Source of the DNA: an uncultured Bacteroidales bacterium
GTDB taxonomy: Bacteria > Bacteroidota > Bacteroidia > Bacteroidales > Paludibacteraceae
Direction of reading: 5' to 3'
NCBI GenBank assembly: GCA_946626605.1
Contig: CAMOUL010000019.1
Coordinates: 1-36,585 of the forward strand
DNA: 36,585 nucleotides
Positions 7,878-15,723 of the stretch are shown piece after piece; the stretch's first letter is position 1, and the number at the start of each line of letters is the position of its first letter. Below the pieces are notes generated by a model that was not told the DNA's origin, made no database searches, and worked only from the letters and a program-made list of their open reading frames with translations. Made by a program: the position numbers and the translations under genes.

Positions 7878-8909
7878 ATGAATAAGGTTCTTTTGATATC
7901 CACAGGCGGCACGATCACCATGGTTCGCGACAAGGTGTCGGGTGCTTTTGTACCGGCCGATATGGAGACGTTCAAAGCCTACCTTCCGGAGTTGTTCGAA
8001 GGCGAGGTGAAGGTCGATATAGAAGCGTTCCATCCGCTTTTTGACTCGTCGGACATCGGTCCGGAGAAATGGGCGCAGATGGCGCAGATGGTCTTTGACC
8101 GGTACGAGGAGTACGACGGTTTTGTGATCCTCCACGGTACGGACACGATGAGTTATTCGGCGTCGGCGCTGAGTTTCATGCTCGAAGGGCTGAACAAACC
8201 GGTGGTGTTCACAGGCTCACAGCTCCCGGTAGGCGTCCTGCGCTCGGACGCGAAGGAGAACCTGCTGACGGCGATCGAGATAGCTGCTGCGAAAGACGAG
8301 GACGGCAATGCCATCGTGCCGGAGGTGACGATCTTCTTCGAGGACCGGCTATTCAGAGCGAACCGTACGACCAAGCGCAATGCCGAACATTTCTCGGCGT
8401 TCAACTCTTATAACTACCCTGCACTCGCGAAGGCGGGTGTACATATCACGTACCAGCCGCACTTGATACATTACTCTGACCCTCAAAAACCGCTGACGCT
8501 TCATACGGCGTATGACCCGAACGTAGCGGTACTCAAACTCTTCCCGGGTATCCGGCAGCCGGTGGTGCGTGCCGTCTTACGGACGAAAGGGCTGAAGGCG
8601 GTGGTCTTGGAGACTTTCGGTGCGGGTAATGCGCCCTCGGACAAATGGTTGTACCGCGAGCTGAAAGCCGCCGTCGATCGCGGCATCATCATCGTCAATA
8701 AGACCCAGTGTAATACCGGGTCGGTGGAGATGGGCTTGTACGCGGTGTCGCTGAACCTGATGAAAGCCGGGGTGCTCTCGGGCTACGACATCACGACGGA
8801 GGCATTGCTGACGAAGATGATGTACCTCTTAGGCGAGCACGGGGACGATACAGCGACCGTCAAACGGCTGCTGATGACCGACCTTTGCGGCGAAGTAACT
8901 ATCGCTTGA
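7878..8909 (+). CDS. ansA: Type I L-asparaginase
   Basis: 343 residues. It hydrolyses L-asparagine to aspartate and ammonia in the cytoplasm; no signal peptide is present, which points to the type I (AnsA) class. Both asparaginase signatures are intact: ISTGGTI near the N-terminus (nucleophile Thr12) and LHGTDTM (Thr88-Asp89). TGSQLPVG and the later NKTQCNTGSVEMGLYAVS are also typical. Start at ATG 7878 gives the normal N-terminus; the upstream extension to 7824 lies in the promoter and is not coding. pepD follows 150 bases downstream with no separate promoter seen, so the two amino-acid-catabolism genes may be co-transcribed. Composition is clearly GC-richer than the region to the left. Confidence 0.93.
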   Translation: MNKVLLISTGGTITMVRDKVSGAFVPADMETFKAYLPELFEGEVKVDIEAFHPLFDSSDIGPEKWAQMAQMVFDRYEEYDGFVILHGTDTMSYSASALSFMLEGLNKPVVFTGSQLPVGVLRSDAKENLLTAIEIAAAKDEDGNAIVPEVTIFFEDRLFRANRTTKRNAEHFSAFNSYNYPALAKAGVHITYQPHLIHYSDPQKPLTLHTAYDPNVAVLKLFPGIRQPVVRAVLRTKGLKAVVLETFGAGNAPSDKWLYRELKAAVDRGIIIVNKTQCNTGSVEMGLYAVSLNLMKAGVLSGYDITTEALLTKMMYLLGEHGDDTATVKRLLMTDLCGEVTIA

Positions 8910-8974
8910 TCTAAGACTTTGCGCGACTCGCGGTTACACCGCTCGATGGCGCCTACGTCTTGATCTACGCTTCC

Positions 8975-9004
8975 CCCCATAGCAAAACAAGTTTTACTCT
9001 GGGG
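8975..9004 (+). other. Imperfect hairpin between ansA and pepD
   Basis: CCCCA (8975-8979) and TGGGG (9000-9004) close a 30-base stem with inner pairs AG/CT and AAAAC/GTTTT, interrupted by two single mismatches. No T-run follows, so it may be an mRNA-processing or stability element between the genes and not a terminator. Confidence 0.4.
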
Positions 9005-9016
9005 ACCCCATAAAAA

Positions 9017-9056
9017 ATCGAAATATCGAAATACCGAAATATCGTAATCACGGAAT
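9017..9056. repeat. Short tandem array, 8-bp period, five units
   Basis: Units ATCGAAAT, ATCGAAAT, ACCGAAAT, ATCGTAAT, CACGGAAT run up to three bases before the pepD start codon. The unit is of the same TCGATAT type as the arrays at 14988-15027 (inside mpl) and 20418-20462. Confidence 0.85.
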
Positions 9057-9059
9057 AAT

Positions 9060-10517
9060 ATGAAGAACTTAGAACCTAAAGGTTTGTGGGAGAGTTTCTA
9101 CAGCCTTACGCAGATCCCGCGTCCGAGCGGGCATTGCAAAGAAGTAGCCGCGTTCCTGGTGAACTACGGCAAGAGTCTTGGTCTGGAGACGTTACAGGAC
9201 GAGATCGGTAACGTGCTGATCCGTAAGCCTGCGTCGGCAGGCATGGAGGGTCATCCGGGTGTGATCCTGCAGGGTCATATGGATATGGTGCCGCAGAAGA
9301 ACAGCGACAAGGTGTTTGATTTTGAGAAAGACGCTATCCAGACGTATATCGAGGATAACGGCGAATGGGTGACCGCCGACGGTACGACGCTTGGTGCGGA
9401 CGACGGTATCGGCGTAGCGACGGCGATGGCGATCCTCGCAGACAAAGACGCTGTCCATCCGCCTTTGGAGGCGTTCTTCACGGTAGATGAAGAGACAGGC
9501 ATGTACGGCGCTAATGATCTCAAAGCCGGATGGCTGAAAGGCAAGTACCTGCTGAACCTCGACTCGGAGACAGAAGGCGAGTTATACGTAGGCTGCGCCG
9601 GCGGTATCGACACCAACGCCACCTTCCGCTACCAGGAGGTAGAGACGGAGAAAGGCGACATCGCGCTGAAGGTCACGGTGAAGGGCTGCAAGGGCGGTCA
9701 CTCAGGATGCGACATCCATCTGCAGCGGGCGAACGCTATCAAGCTCTTGTTCCGCTTCCTGAAGGATGCCGTAGCGAACTTCGAAGCCCGTCTGGCTTGT
9801 GTCGAGGGCGGTTCGCTGAGGAACGCCATCCCTCGTGAGGCGACGGCGGTGATCACCATCCCCGCAGAGAGCTATCAGGACCTGCAGGACCTCGTCGATC
9901 GTTACGAGGATCTGTACCTCAAGGAGTACGAGGGCGTGGACGACGGTATCTCCTTCACGATGGAGGAGGTAGAGTGCCCGAAGAAAGAGATGCCGGAGGA
10001 TGTACAGGACTACCTCATTCACGCTATCACCCTCTGCCCGCACGGCGTTTATCGCGTGATGGAGGAGGCAAGGGACATCGTGGAGACCTCGAATAACGTG
10101 TCGATGATCAAGACCTTCGTCGGAGAAGAGGAGTCCCGGGTAGAGGTACAATGTCTGACGAGATCGAGCGTCGAGAGCCGCAAAGAGGAGTTGGCGTCAA
10201 TCATCCAATCGGCGTTCTCGCTCGCAGGCGCAGAGGTGGAGTTCTCGGGCGCTTATCCGGGATGGAAACCGAACCTGAAGAGCACCTTGCTCAAGACGAT
10301 GAAAGAGACGTATATCAAGGAGTTCGGCTCCGAGCCGCGCGTGGTGATCATCCATGCGGGTCTGGAGTGCGGCATCATCGGCGCCAAGTACGAAGGCATG
10401 GAGATGATCTCCTTCGGTCCGACCATCGAGCATCCGCACAGCCCCGACGAGCGCGTGAATATCGCTACGGTACAGAAGTTCTACCGGTTGGTTAAGGCTG
10501 CGCTAAAAGCTCTATAG
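9060..10517 (+). CDS. pepD: Cytosolic non-specific dipeptidase (M20 family)
   Basis: 485 residues, the normal length for aminoacyl-histidine dipeptidase/PepD. It cleaves dipeptides in the cytoplasm using two metal ions. The metal-site motifs are present: GHMDMV (His73), LGADDGIG (Asp114/Asp115 region), VDEETGM (Glu144/Glu145) and the C-terminal GPTIEHPHSPDERV histidine. The N-terminus (LWESFYSLTQIPRPSG) is typical of Bacteroidales PepD. Start at ATG 9060, directly after the 8-bp array; no Shine-Dalgarno is visible. The 3' end overlaps the convergent ctpA by 26 bases, so the stop codon of each gene lies inside the other. Probably co-transcribed with ansA. Confidence 0.93.
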   Translation: MKNLEPKGLWESFYSLTQIPRPSGHCKEVAAFLVNYGKSLGLETLQDEIGNVLIRKPASAGMEGHPGVILQGHMDMVPQKNSDKVFDFEKDAIQTYIEDNGEWVTADGTTLGADDGIGVATAMAILADKDAVHPPLEAFFTVDEETGMYGANDLKAGWLKGKYLLNLDSETEGELYVGCAGGIDTNATFRYQEVETEKGDIALKVTVKGCKGGHSGCDIHLQRANAIKLLFRFLKDAVANFEARLACVEGGSLRNAIPREATAVITIPAESYQDLQDLVDRYEDLYLKEYEGVDDGISFTMEEVECPKKEMPEDVQDYLIHAITLCPHGVYRVMEEARDIVETSNNVSMIKTFVGEEESRVEVQCLTRSSVESRKEELASIIQSAFSLAGAEVEFSGAYPGWKPNLKSTLLKTMKETYIKEFGSEPRVVIIHAGLECGIIGAKYEGMEMISFGPTIEHPHSPDERVNIATVQKFYRLVKAALKAL

Positions 10518-12123
10518 CCTTCTTCGTGATCTCATCATCGCGCTCGAAGAGCGGGAAGAAACCCTCGTCGCCCAGCATGTCACGGACGATGTAAGCATTC
10601 AGAAGTCGCGTCATTAATGGACGCGATTTCTGTATCTCCGCGTCATTGCGCTCTACGCCCTTGTCCTCCGCAAAACGGACGAACTCAGCGAGGACATCCT
10701 GCTTCAAGAGGTATTTCTCGAGGGACTGCCAGTCTTTGTATTTGGCCAGTTCCTTCCGGTGCTTGTCCGTATAGGAATACGCGAACTGATAGGTGTAGGC
10801 GAGGTTCACGCAGCGGTTATACCAAGGGGTGTTGAGGGTGGTGTCCCGTCCTACGAAGACATCCGGCATGATCCCTCCACCGCCGCGGACGATCCGTCCG
10901 CCTTTGGTGCGGTAGGTCGTGGTGTCGGTGAAATGGATGGAGTCGGCGGAGTAGAACTCCCCGTGCTCAAAACGCTCCATGAGGTCTTTCTCATAATCCT
11001 CCTGATCGCCGAGAGTGTAAGGCTTCTGGATGCACCGTCCCGAAGGGGTGTAGTAGCGTGCCACAGTGAGACGGACGGCAGAGCCGTCGTCAAAAGGCAT
11101 CTGTTGTTGTACAAGCCCCTTGCCGAAAGAGCGGCGGCCGACGATGGTAGCGCGGTCGTTATCCTGCATCGCACCGGCGAAGATCTCCGAGGCGGAGGCA
11201 GAGAAGTTATCGATAAGCACGACCAAGGGCACGTCTTTGAACCGCCCGGAACCGTTTGCCGTAGCCTCATAACGGGGGTACGCGCGGCCTTCGGAGTACA
11301 CGATCAACTCGCCGCGGGAGAGGAACTCATTCGCCATGCGGATGGCCTGCTCCATATAGCCGCCGGAGTTCTCCCTGAGATCGACGATGAAGGAGGTGGC
11401 GCCTTGCGCCTTGAGGTCCGCGAGAGCGGCGATGAACTCCTTATAGGTCGTCTCGCCGAACTTATTGACGCGGACGAAACCGATCTTGTCTTTCGGCTTT
11501 TGACTTCCGGCTTTCGGCTCAATAATGAACTTCGCATCGACGGAAGTGACGGGGATGTCTCCTCGGGTGACGGTGAAGTAGAGCGGTTCAGTCACGCCGG
11601 CACGCAGGACGCCTAACTTGACGAGCGTGCCTTTGGGTCCGCGGAGAGTCCTCATGACCTTCTCGTTATTCATCTTCTTCCCTACAAAAGCGGAGTCATC
11701 GACGGAGATGAGTTTATCTCCCGCGAGTACGCCCACGCCTGCGCAAGGACCGCCGGCAATGACCGCCACGATGCGGACGGTGTCCTGCTGGATGGTGAAC
11801 TGAACGCCGATACCGGAGAACGAACCCGCCAACTCGGAGTTCACCATCTCCAGATCTTCCTTGGGGATATAGGCACTATGGGGATCCAACTTCTGCACGA
11901 GATCCGCCATCGCCTCGTCGGTGATGGAGTCGATATTGAGGGAGTCCACATAGGCGGTGGACATGAGTTGCAGGAGCCGGTCCACTTTGGATTGCTCGAT
12001 GGACCACGAGCCGTTGTGGAAGACGATACGCTGCGCGTTCACTTTCTGGGTCAGCGCCGATCCTACGAGGATGCCCAACGCCACCGCAAGAACGGTTAGG
12101 GTAGGAAGAAGGTACTTTTTCAT
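10492..12123 (-). CDS. Carboxyl-terminal processing protease (S41)
   Basis: 543 residues with an N-terminal signal anchor (LPTLTVLAVALGILVGSAL), a PDZ domain (~85-170, GIGVQF... LISVDDS) and an S41 peptidase domain. The catalytic serine sits in SASASEIFAG near residue 310 and the catalytic lysine in RRSFGKGLVQ about 25 residues later. Enzymes of this family cut periplasmic substrates after PDZ recognition of the C-terminus. It closes the minus-strand core run, 7 bases after the dCMP deaminase gene. Oddity: a segment EPKAGSQKPKDK (about residues 200-212), in front of the conserved IGFVRVNKF strand, is encoded by a four-unit 7-bp tandem array and looks like an insertion. Confidence 0.9.
   Translation of the reverse strand: MKKYLLPTLTVLAVALGILVGSALTQKVNAQRIVFHNGSWSIEQSKVDRLLQLMSTAYVDSLNIDSITDEAMADLVQKLDPHSAYIPKEDLEMVNSELAGSFSGIGVQFTIQQDTVRIVAVIAGGPCAGVGVLAGDKLISVDDSAFVGKKMNNEKVMRTLRGPKGTLVKLGVLRAGVTEPLYFTVTRGDIPVTSVDAKFIIEPKAGSQKPKDKIGFVRVNKFGETTYKEFIAALADLKAQGATSFIVDLRENSGGYMEQAIRMANEFLSRGELIVYSEGRAYPRYEATANGSGRFKDVPLVVLIDNFSASASEIFAGAMQDNDRATIVGRRSFGKGLVQQQMPFDDGSAVRLTVARYYTPSGRCIQKPYTLGDQEDYEKDLMERFEHGEFYSADSIHFTDTTTYRTKGGRIVRGGGGIMPDVFVGRDTTLNTPWYNRCVNLAYTYQFAYSYTDKHRKELAKYKDWQSLEKYLLKQDVLAEFVRFAEDKGVERNDAEIQKSRPLMTRLLNAYIVRDMLGDEGFFPLFERDDEITKKAIELLAQP
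11491..11518. repeat. 7-bp tandem array in frame inside ctpA
   Basis: On the plus strand the units are TTTCGGC, TTTTGAC, TTCCGGC, TTTCGGC. Read on the minus strand they encode a lysine/proline-rich segment between the PDZ domain and the S41 core that I do not recognise from other family members. Confidence 0.7.
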
Positions 12124-12130
12124 TTAGGAT

Positions 12131-12547
12131 TTAATCTTTTAAAAATTCTACTTCGACACCGGCTCTCTTGAGGAGTTCGACGCCGTCCATGATGCGATAT
12201 TCCTCGCCGTAAACGACACGTTTGATGCCGGATTGGATGATGAGTTTGGAGCACTCCAGGCACGGCGAAGCGGTGACGTAGAGCGTTGCGCCGTCGGAGG
12301 AGTTGTTCGAACGGGCCACTTTGGTCAGGGCGTTCGCCTCGGCATGGAGGACATAGGGCTTGGATACGTTGTTCTCGTCCTCGCAGATATTCTCAAATCC
12401 CGAAGGGGTACCGTTGTAGCCATCGGAGATGATCATCTGGTCCTTCACTAAGAGGGCACCGACTTTGCGGCGCACACAATAACTGTTTTCCGCCCACGTG
12501 CGCGCCATGCGCATGTAGAGGTAGTCGCGTTTTTGTTGTTTATCCAT
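12131..12547 (-). CDS. dCMP/cytidine-type deaminase
   Basis: 138 residues, the ComEB/dCMP deaminase type. It converts dCMP to dUMP, feeding thymidylate synthesis in the cytoplasm. The zinc site is complete: HAEAN (His68, Glu70 as the proton shuttle) and PCLEC (Cys96, Cys99). The dCMP-type N-terminal block DGYNGTPSGFENICED is also present and argues for dCMP over tRNA or free cytidine. Ten bases separate it from the AI-2E-type permease upstream and seven from ctpA downstream, so it lies within a minus-strand operon. Size is normal (about 140-150 in Bacteroidetes). Confidence 0.9.
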   Translation of the reverse strand: MDKQQKRDYLYMRMARTWAENSYCVRRKVGALLVKDQMIISDGYNGTPSGFENICEDENNVSKPYVLHAEANALTKVARSNNSSDGATLYVTASPCLECSKLIIQSGIKRVVYGEEYRIMDGVELLKRAGVEVEFLKD

Positions 12548-12556
12548 AGTGCTATT

Positions 12557-13615
12557 TTATTTACTACCGGGTTCTTTGCGCAGGCGGCCTTGGTAGTGCC
12601 CCTGATGCGCACGGGATCGTACGCCTCGGTTTGCTACGTAGCGGTCGTAATAGCTGATGATAAGGGTGGTGAGGGGCAGGGCGATGATCATTCCGATGAC
12701 GCCAAAGAGCGCACCCCAGATACTGAGACTGAGCAGGATCGCTGCGGGACTCAAGCCCGTGACATTACCCATGATCTTCGGCGTGAGGATGAGGTCCTGG
12801 ATGGATTGTACGACGATAAAGACGATCGCCATCATCAGGAGCGTGAGCCAGGCAGGCTGTCCCGTTTGCGCGGATTGCAGGATGCACAACACGATACACG
12901 GCGGGATACCCAATGCCTGCATGTACGGCACCATGTTCAGCAAACCGATGATGAGTCCCATCGCGATGCCCATCGGCATGCCGGTGATCGTGAAACCGAG
13001 GGCGAAAAGGATGCCTACGCAGGTCGCCACCATCGCCTGGCCGCGGAAATACGCGTTCATATTCCGGTCGATATCCTCCATGATGGTCACTACCTGCGGA
13101 CGGATCTGCCGCGGGACGAAATGGCTGTACTTCGCGCGGATATTCGGGAAATCAATCATCAGGAAGATGAGGTACATAAAACCGATGAAGACGACCATCA
13201 GTTCGCTCAGCCAGCTCAGTCCGCCGGTGATCCAGTTCCCTATTTTCGGCAGCAACTCCTTGATCGAGTTCGTTAACTCCGGGTTCGCCAGCGCTGCCTG
13301 CCAATCCCACTCGGTCTGCCATTTCAGCAGCTTCTCTTGGGTCTCGGCGGAGACGTAGTCGTTGATGTCGATGGTTGCTATATACGCCTGAAAACCCGTC
13401 CATGCGGAGTTGACTTGTTCCGTGACGGGTCTGCGCAGGGCAGAGACCGCCCCCACGACGATTCCTACCGCCAGAAGGAGGGTCACAAAGACCGCCAGCG
13501 CGCGGTTGCGCACACGACATTTGGTCTGGATAAACCCTACGATGGGGTCTAAGACGTATGCCAGAAGAAAACTGACAAAAAACGGCAGTAAGACGCCGTA
13601 CAGACGACTAAACAT
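12557..13615 (-). CDS. AI-2E/PerM-family membrane permease
   Basis: 352 residues with about seven membrane segments and the family's central pattern: a long amphipathic middle (residues ~75-150), then MVVFIGFMYLIFLMID, GQAMVATCVGILFALG and the C-terminal LSLSIWGALFGVIGMIIALPLTTLI. Family members export small molecules or ions; the substrate here is not predictable. The protein starts at VLLPFFVSFLLAYVLDP, which in relatives is usually the second hydrophobic segment. An in-frame TAG lies one codon before the ATG, inside a 15-bp tandem array, so the first helix may have been lost. Co-directional with the holin-like and YtxH genes upstream. Confidence 0.8.
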   Translation of the reverse strand: MFSRLYGVLLPFFVSFLLAYVLDPIVGFIQTKCRVRNRALAVFVTLLLAVGIVVGAVSALRRPVTEQVNSAWTGFQAYIATIDINDYVSAETQEKLLKWQTEWDWQAALANPELTNSIKELLPKIGNWITGGLSWLSELMVVFIGFMYLIFLMIDFPNIRAKYSHFVPRQIRPQVVTIMEDIDRNMNAYFRGQAMVATCVGILFALGFTITGMPMGIAMGLIIGLLNMVPYMQALGIPPCIVLCILQSAQTGQPAWLTLLMMAIVFIVVQSIQDLILTPKIMGNVTGLSPAAILLSLSIWGALFGVIGMIIALPLTTLIISYYDRYVANRGVRSRAHQGHYQGRLRKEPGSK

Positions 13616-13617
13616 GT

Positions 13618-13650
13618 ACTATTTGGTCATTTACCATTTGGTCATTTTTT
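13618..13650. repeat. 15-bp tandem array between holin-like and permease genes
   Basis: On the minus strand the unit is AAATGACCAAATGGT, present about twice, ending in AAATAG next to the permease start. The same unit occurs in frame inside the RNase R gene (33211-33270) and, more degenerate, inside the barrel gene (34788-34850). Confidence 0.85.
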
Positions 13651-14136
13651 ATGTAGCAAGCTCGATAGCCAGGACCAAGCACGCCCGATGAAGGAGATAT
13701 AGAAATTCACCTCGCGGGTAGCGTTCTCCACGCGGTTCTCGATGCGGAGGTAGTCTAACTCCGCCTGATGCTCCGCCTCGAGTGTCTTCAGCGCCAACTC
13801 CTCTTCGGAGCCGAGCTGCTTGGACATGAGCCGGATGAAGGGGTGGATGAACAAGGGCTTCCTACAGGCGATCACCACGATGATGAGGAGGATATAGCCG
13901 GCTCCCAGAATCAGCGCGGCTGCCCACAAAGGCATCACACTCGTCATCGCGTGAAGCGCTGCTACAGCGCCGAAAGCCAGCAGCGCAAAGACACATAAAA
14001 CGACCGTGAAGATCAGCAGGAAAAGTCCCAGAATACGACTTACGATGCCGATGAGGCGCAGTCTGCCGACCTCGCCAAGGGACTTACCGCAGGCAGTGAG
14101 TTCATGCTTGAGGGACTCGAAAAAATCGTTCTCCAT
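13642..14136 (-). CDS. Holin-X-like small membrane protein
   Basis: 164 residues with two adjacent membrane helices (~34-60 and ~68-91), an N-terminal amphipathic helix (ENDFFESLKHELTACGKSLGE) and a charged C-terminal tail. This is the architecture of the phage holin family (superfamily 6/Holin-X) that is common in bacterial chromosomes away from phages. It follows YtxH by one base, a frequent pairing in Bacteroidetes, where both are thought to be envelope-stress proteins. The name does not imply phage lysis here, since no phage genes are nearby. Its 3' end runs into the 15-bp array. Confidence 0.65.
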   Translation of the reverse strand: MENDFFESLKHELTACGKSLGEVGRLRLIGIVSRILGLFLLIFTVVLCVFALLAFGAVAALHAMTSVMPLWAAALILGAGYILLIIVVIACRKPLFIHPFIRLMSKQLGSEEELALKTLEAEHQAELDYLRIENRVENATREVNFYISFIGRAWSWLSSLLHKK

Positions 14137-14137
14137 C

Positions 14138-14347
14138 TCAGGCCTCCTTTTTTACCGCCGCTGCGGCTTCCTCCAAGTCTTTCTTCATTTGCTCGCAGTA
14201 ATCGTGAGCGCGCTTGGTGGCGTCTTGAGCCATGTCTTTCAACTCCTCACGCATCTCTTCTCCGCTCTTCGGAGCCAGTAACAATGCTACGGCAGCTCCT
14301 ACGGCTGCACCGGCAGCAAAAATGAAAAATCTTTTCATGTCAGTCAT
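14138..14347 (-). CDS. YtxH domain protein
   Basis: 69 residues (66 if the second ATG, at 14338, is used). An N-terminal glycine/alanine-rich membrane helix (FFIFAAGAAVGAAVALLLAPKSGEEM, including the hallmark LAPKSG) is followed by a charged helix predicted to form a coiled coil. YtxH proteins are small membrane-tethered stress proteins of unclear mechanism. It sits in the operon between mpl (23 bases upstream) and the holin-like gene (1-base gap). Confidence 0.85.
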   Translation of the reverse strand: MTDMKRFFIFAAGAAVGAAVALLLAPKSGEEMREELKDMAQDATKRAHDYCEQMKKDLEEAAAAVKKEA

Positions 14348-14370
14348 TAGTTTTGGGTTATTTTTCGTTA

Positions 14371-15723
14371 TTATTGGAGCAGCTCTGCGGCAAAGGACTT
14401 GACGTCGATGCCGTCGAACGTGCCCGAAGACATCATCAGCAGGGCGATGCCCTGATCTTCAGATTTATGATTTATGATTTCGGATTTCAATCTCTCTTGC
14501 AGGGCTTCGGAGGCTGTGAAGACCTCTACATTTTTCGTGCCAAAAGCCTTGCGCACGTCTTCTGCCGTGATGGGCGTAAGACGCTTGTTCTCAATGACTT
14601 TGGGGTTAAAATACACGTAAGCGACGTCCGCCTCCTTCATGCAGTCCTTGTATTGCGGCAGAAAATCCGCCATGAGGGACGAGAAGGTATGGAGCTCCAT
14701 GCACGCGATGAGTTTCTTTTCCGGGTACCGCTCCCGCACGGCGTTCACGGTCGCTTTGAGTTTGGAGGGCGAGTGGGCGAAGTCTTTGTACGCCACCGAA
14801 CGGTCGTTCTCGAAGATCTTCTCCAAGCGGTTCGAAGCGCCGGTGAAGGAACTGATCTCCCGGTAGAAATCCTCCGGCGCAACGCCGATACAATGACACG
14901 CAAGCATGGCCGCCTGCAGGTTCTGCATATTATGTCTGCCGAAGACCTGCATCTCGACATCGCCGTCGTATTCCTTGTAAGGAATCGTCGATATTTCGAG
15001 ATCCCGGCATTCCGATATCTCGAGAGCAAGTTGACGCAGGTTCTCATCGCCCTGGAAGTAGATAAACGAGCCCTTGGGTTCGATCGAATGAACGAACTTA
15101 CGGAAGGTATCGACGTACTCCGGGAAAGTCGGGAAGACGTTGATATGATCCCATGCGATGCCGGTGAGGATGGCTACGTGGGGGTGGTACCAAAGAAATT
15201 TTGATCGGAGATCGAGTGGGGAAGTGAGGTATTCATCGCCCTCAAAGACTGCGTACTTGGCGGTGTCGGAGAGGCGTACCATCCGCTCGAAACCCTCTAT
15301 CTGCGCCCCGACCATGTAGTCGGCTTCGATGCCGAGACGGTTGAGGACGTAGAGGATCATGGAGGTAGTGGTGGTCTTGCCGTGCGAGCCGCCGACGACG
15401 ATGCGGATCTTGTCTTTCGTCTGCTCGTAGAGGTACTCCGGGAAGGAGTATATCTTGATCCCTAACTCGCGAGCGCGCACCAGTTCCGGATTATCTTCGC
15501 GCGCATGCATGCCGAGGATGATGGCGTCGAGATCCGGCGTGATGCGCTCGGGATGCCATCCTATCTCGTCGGGCAGCAACCCCGCATCGCGCAGGTGGGA
15601 CAGCGCGGGCTCGAAGATCTCGTCGTCCGAGCCCGTCACCTGGTATCCCGCCTTGGAGGCGACAGCGAGTGCAAGATTATGCATCGCTGCGCCGCCTATA
15701 GCTATGAAATGAATTTTGGTCAT
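14371..15723 (-). CDS. mpl: Mpl, UDP-MurNAc:murein tripeptide ligase
   Basis: 450 residues. It joins recovered L-Ala-gamma-D-Glu-meso-DAP tripeptide to UDP-MurNAc in peptidoglycan recycling (cytoplasm, ATP-dependent). It has the Mur N-terminal fold (IHFIAIGGAAMHNLA; the family reads GG.aMxxlA), ATP-binding GSHGKTTTT (112-120), EGDEYLTSPLD, and the ASNRLEKIFE and DFAHSPSK blocks that mark Mpl over MurC. Its ATG overlaps the trigger-factor stop (ATGA), so translation is probably coupled. Two tandem arrays lie in frame: an 8-bp one near residues 232-245 (SECRDLEIST) and a 7-bp one near 411-421 (KSEIINHKSE), both between conserved blocks. Confidence 0.93.
   Translation of the reverse strand: MTKIHFIAIGGAAMHNLALAVASKAGYQVTGSDDEIFEPALSHLRDAGLLPDEIGWHPERITPDLDAIILGMHAREDNPELVRARELGIKIYSFPEYLYEQTKDKIRIVVGGSHGKTTTTSMILYVLNRLGIEADYMVGAQIEGFERMVRLSDTAKYAVFEGDEYLTSPLDLRSKFLWYHPHVAILTGIAWDHINVFPTFPEYVDTFRKFVHSIEPKGSFIYFQGDENLRQLALEISECRDLEISTIPYKEYDGDVEMQVFGRHNMQNLQAAMLACHCIGVAPEDFYREISSFTGASNRLEKIFENDRSVAYKDFAHSPSKLKATVNAVRERYPEKKLIACMELHTFSSLMADFLPQYKDCMKEADVAYVYFNPKVIENKRLTPITAEDVRKAFGTKNVEVFTASEALQERLKSEIINHKSEDQGIALLMMSSGTFDGIDVKSFAAELLQ
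14462..14489. repeat. 7-bp tandem array in frame inside mpl
   Basis: Plus-strand units GATTTAT, GATTTAT, GATTTCG, GATTTCA. They encode the KSEIINHKSE segment close to the C-terminus of Mpl, just before the conserved GIALLMMSSGTFDG end. Confidence 0.75.
14988..15027. repeat. 8-bp tandem array in frame inside mpl
   Basis: Plus-strand units TCGATATT, TCGAGATC, CCGGCATT, CCGATATC, TCGAGAGC. Same family as the intergenic arrays before pepD (9017-9056) and between tgt and lptG (20418-20462). Confidence 0.75.

Noticed and set aside
7762..7878. Longer N-terminus of the TPR/HTH regulator (534 residues)
   Set aside because: The added codons lie in the two divergent promoters.
8975..9004. Hairpin after ansA as an intrinsic terminator
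   Set aside because: No T-run follows on either strand and the stem has two mismatches.
13642..14136. Holin-like gene as a sign of a prophage
   Set aside because: No other phage genes are near; the YtxH/Holin-X pair is common in ordinary chromosomes.
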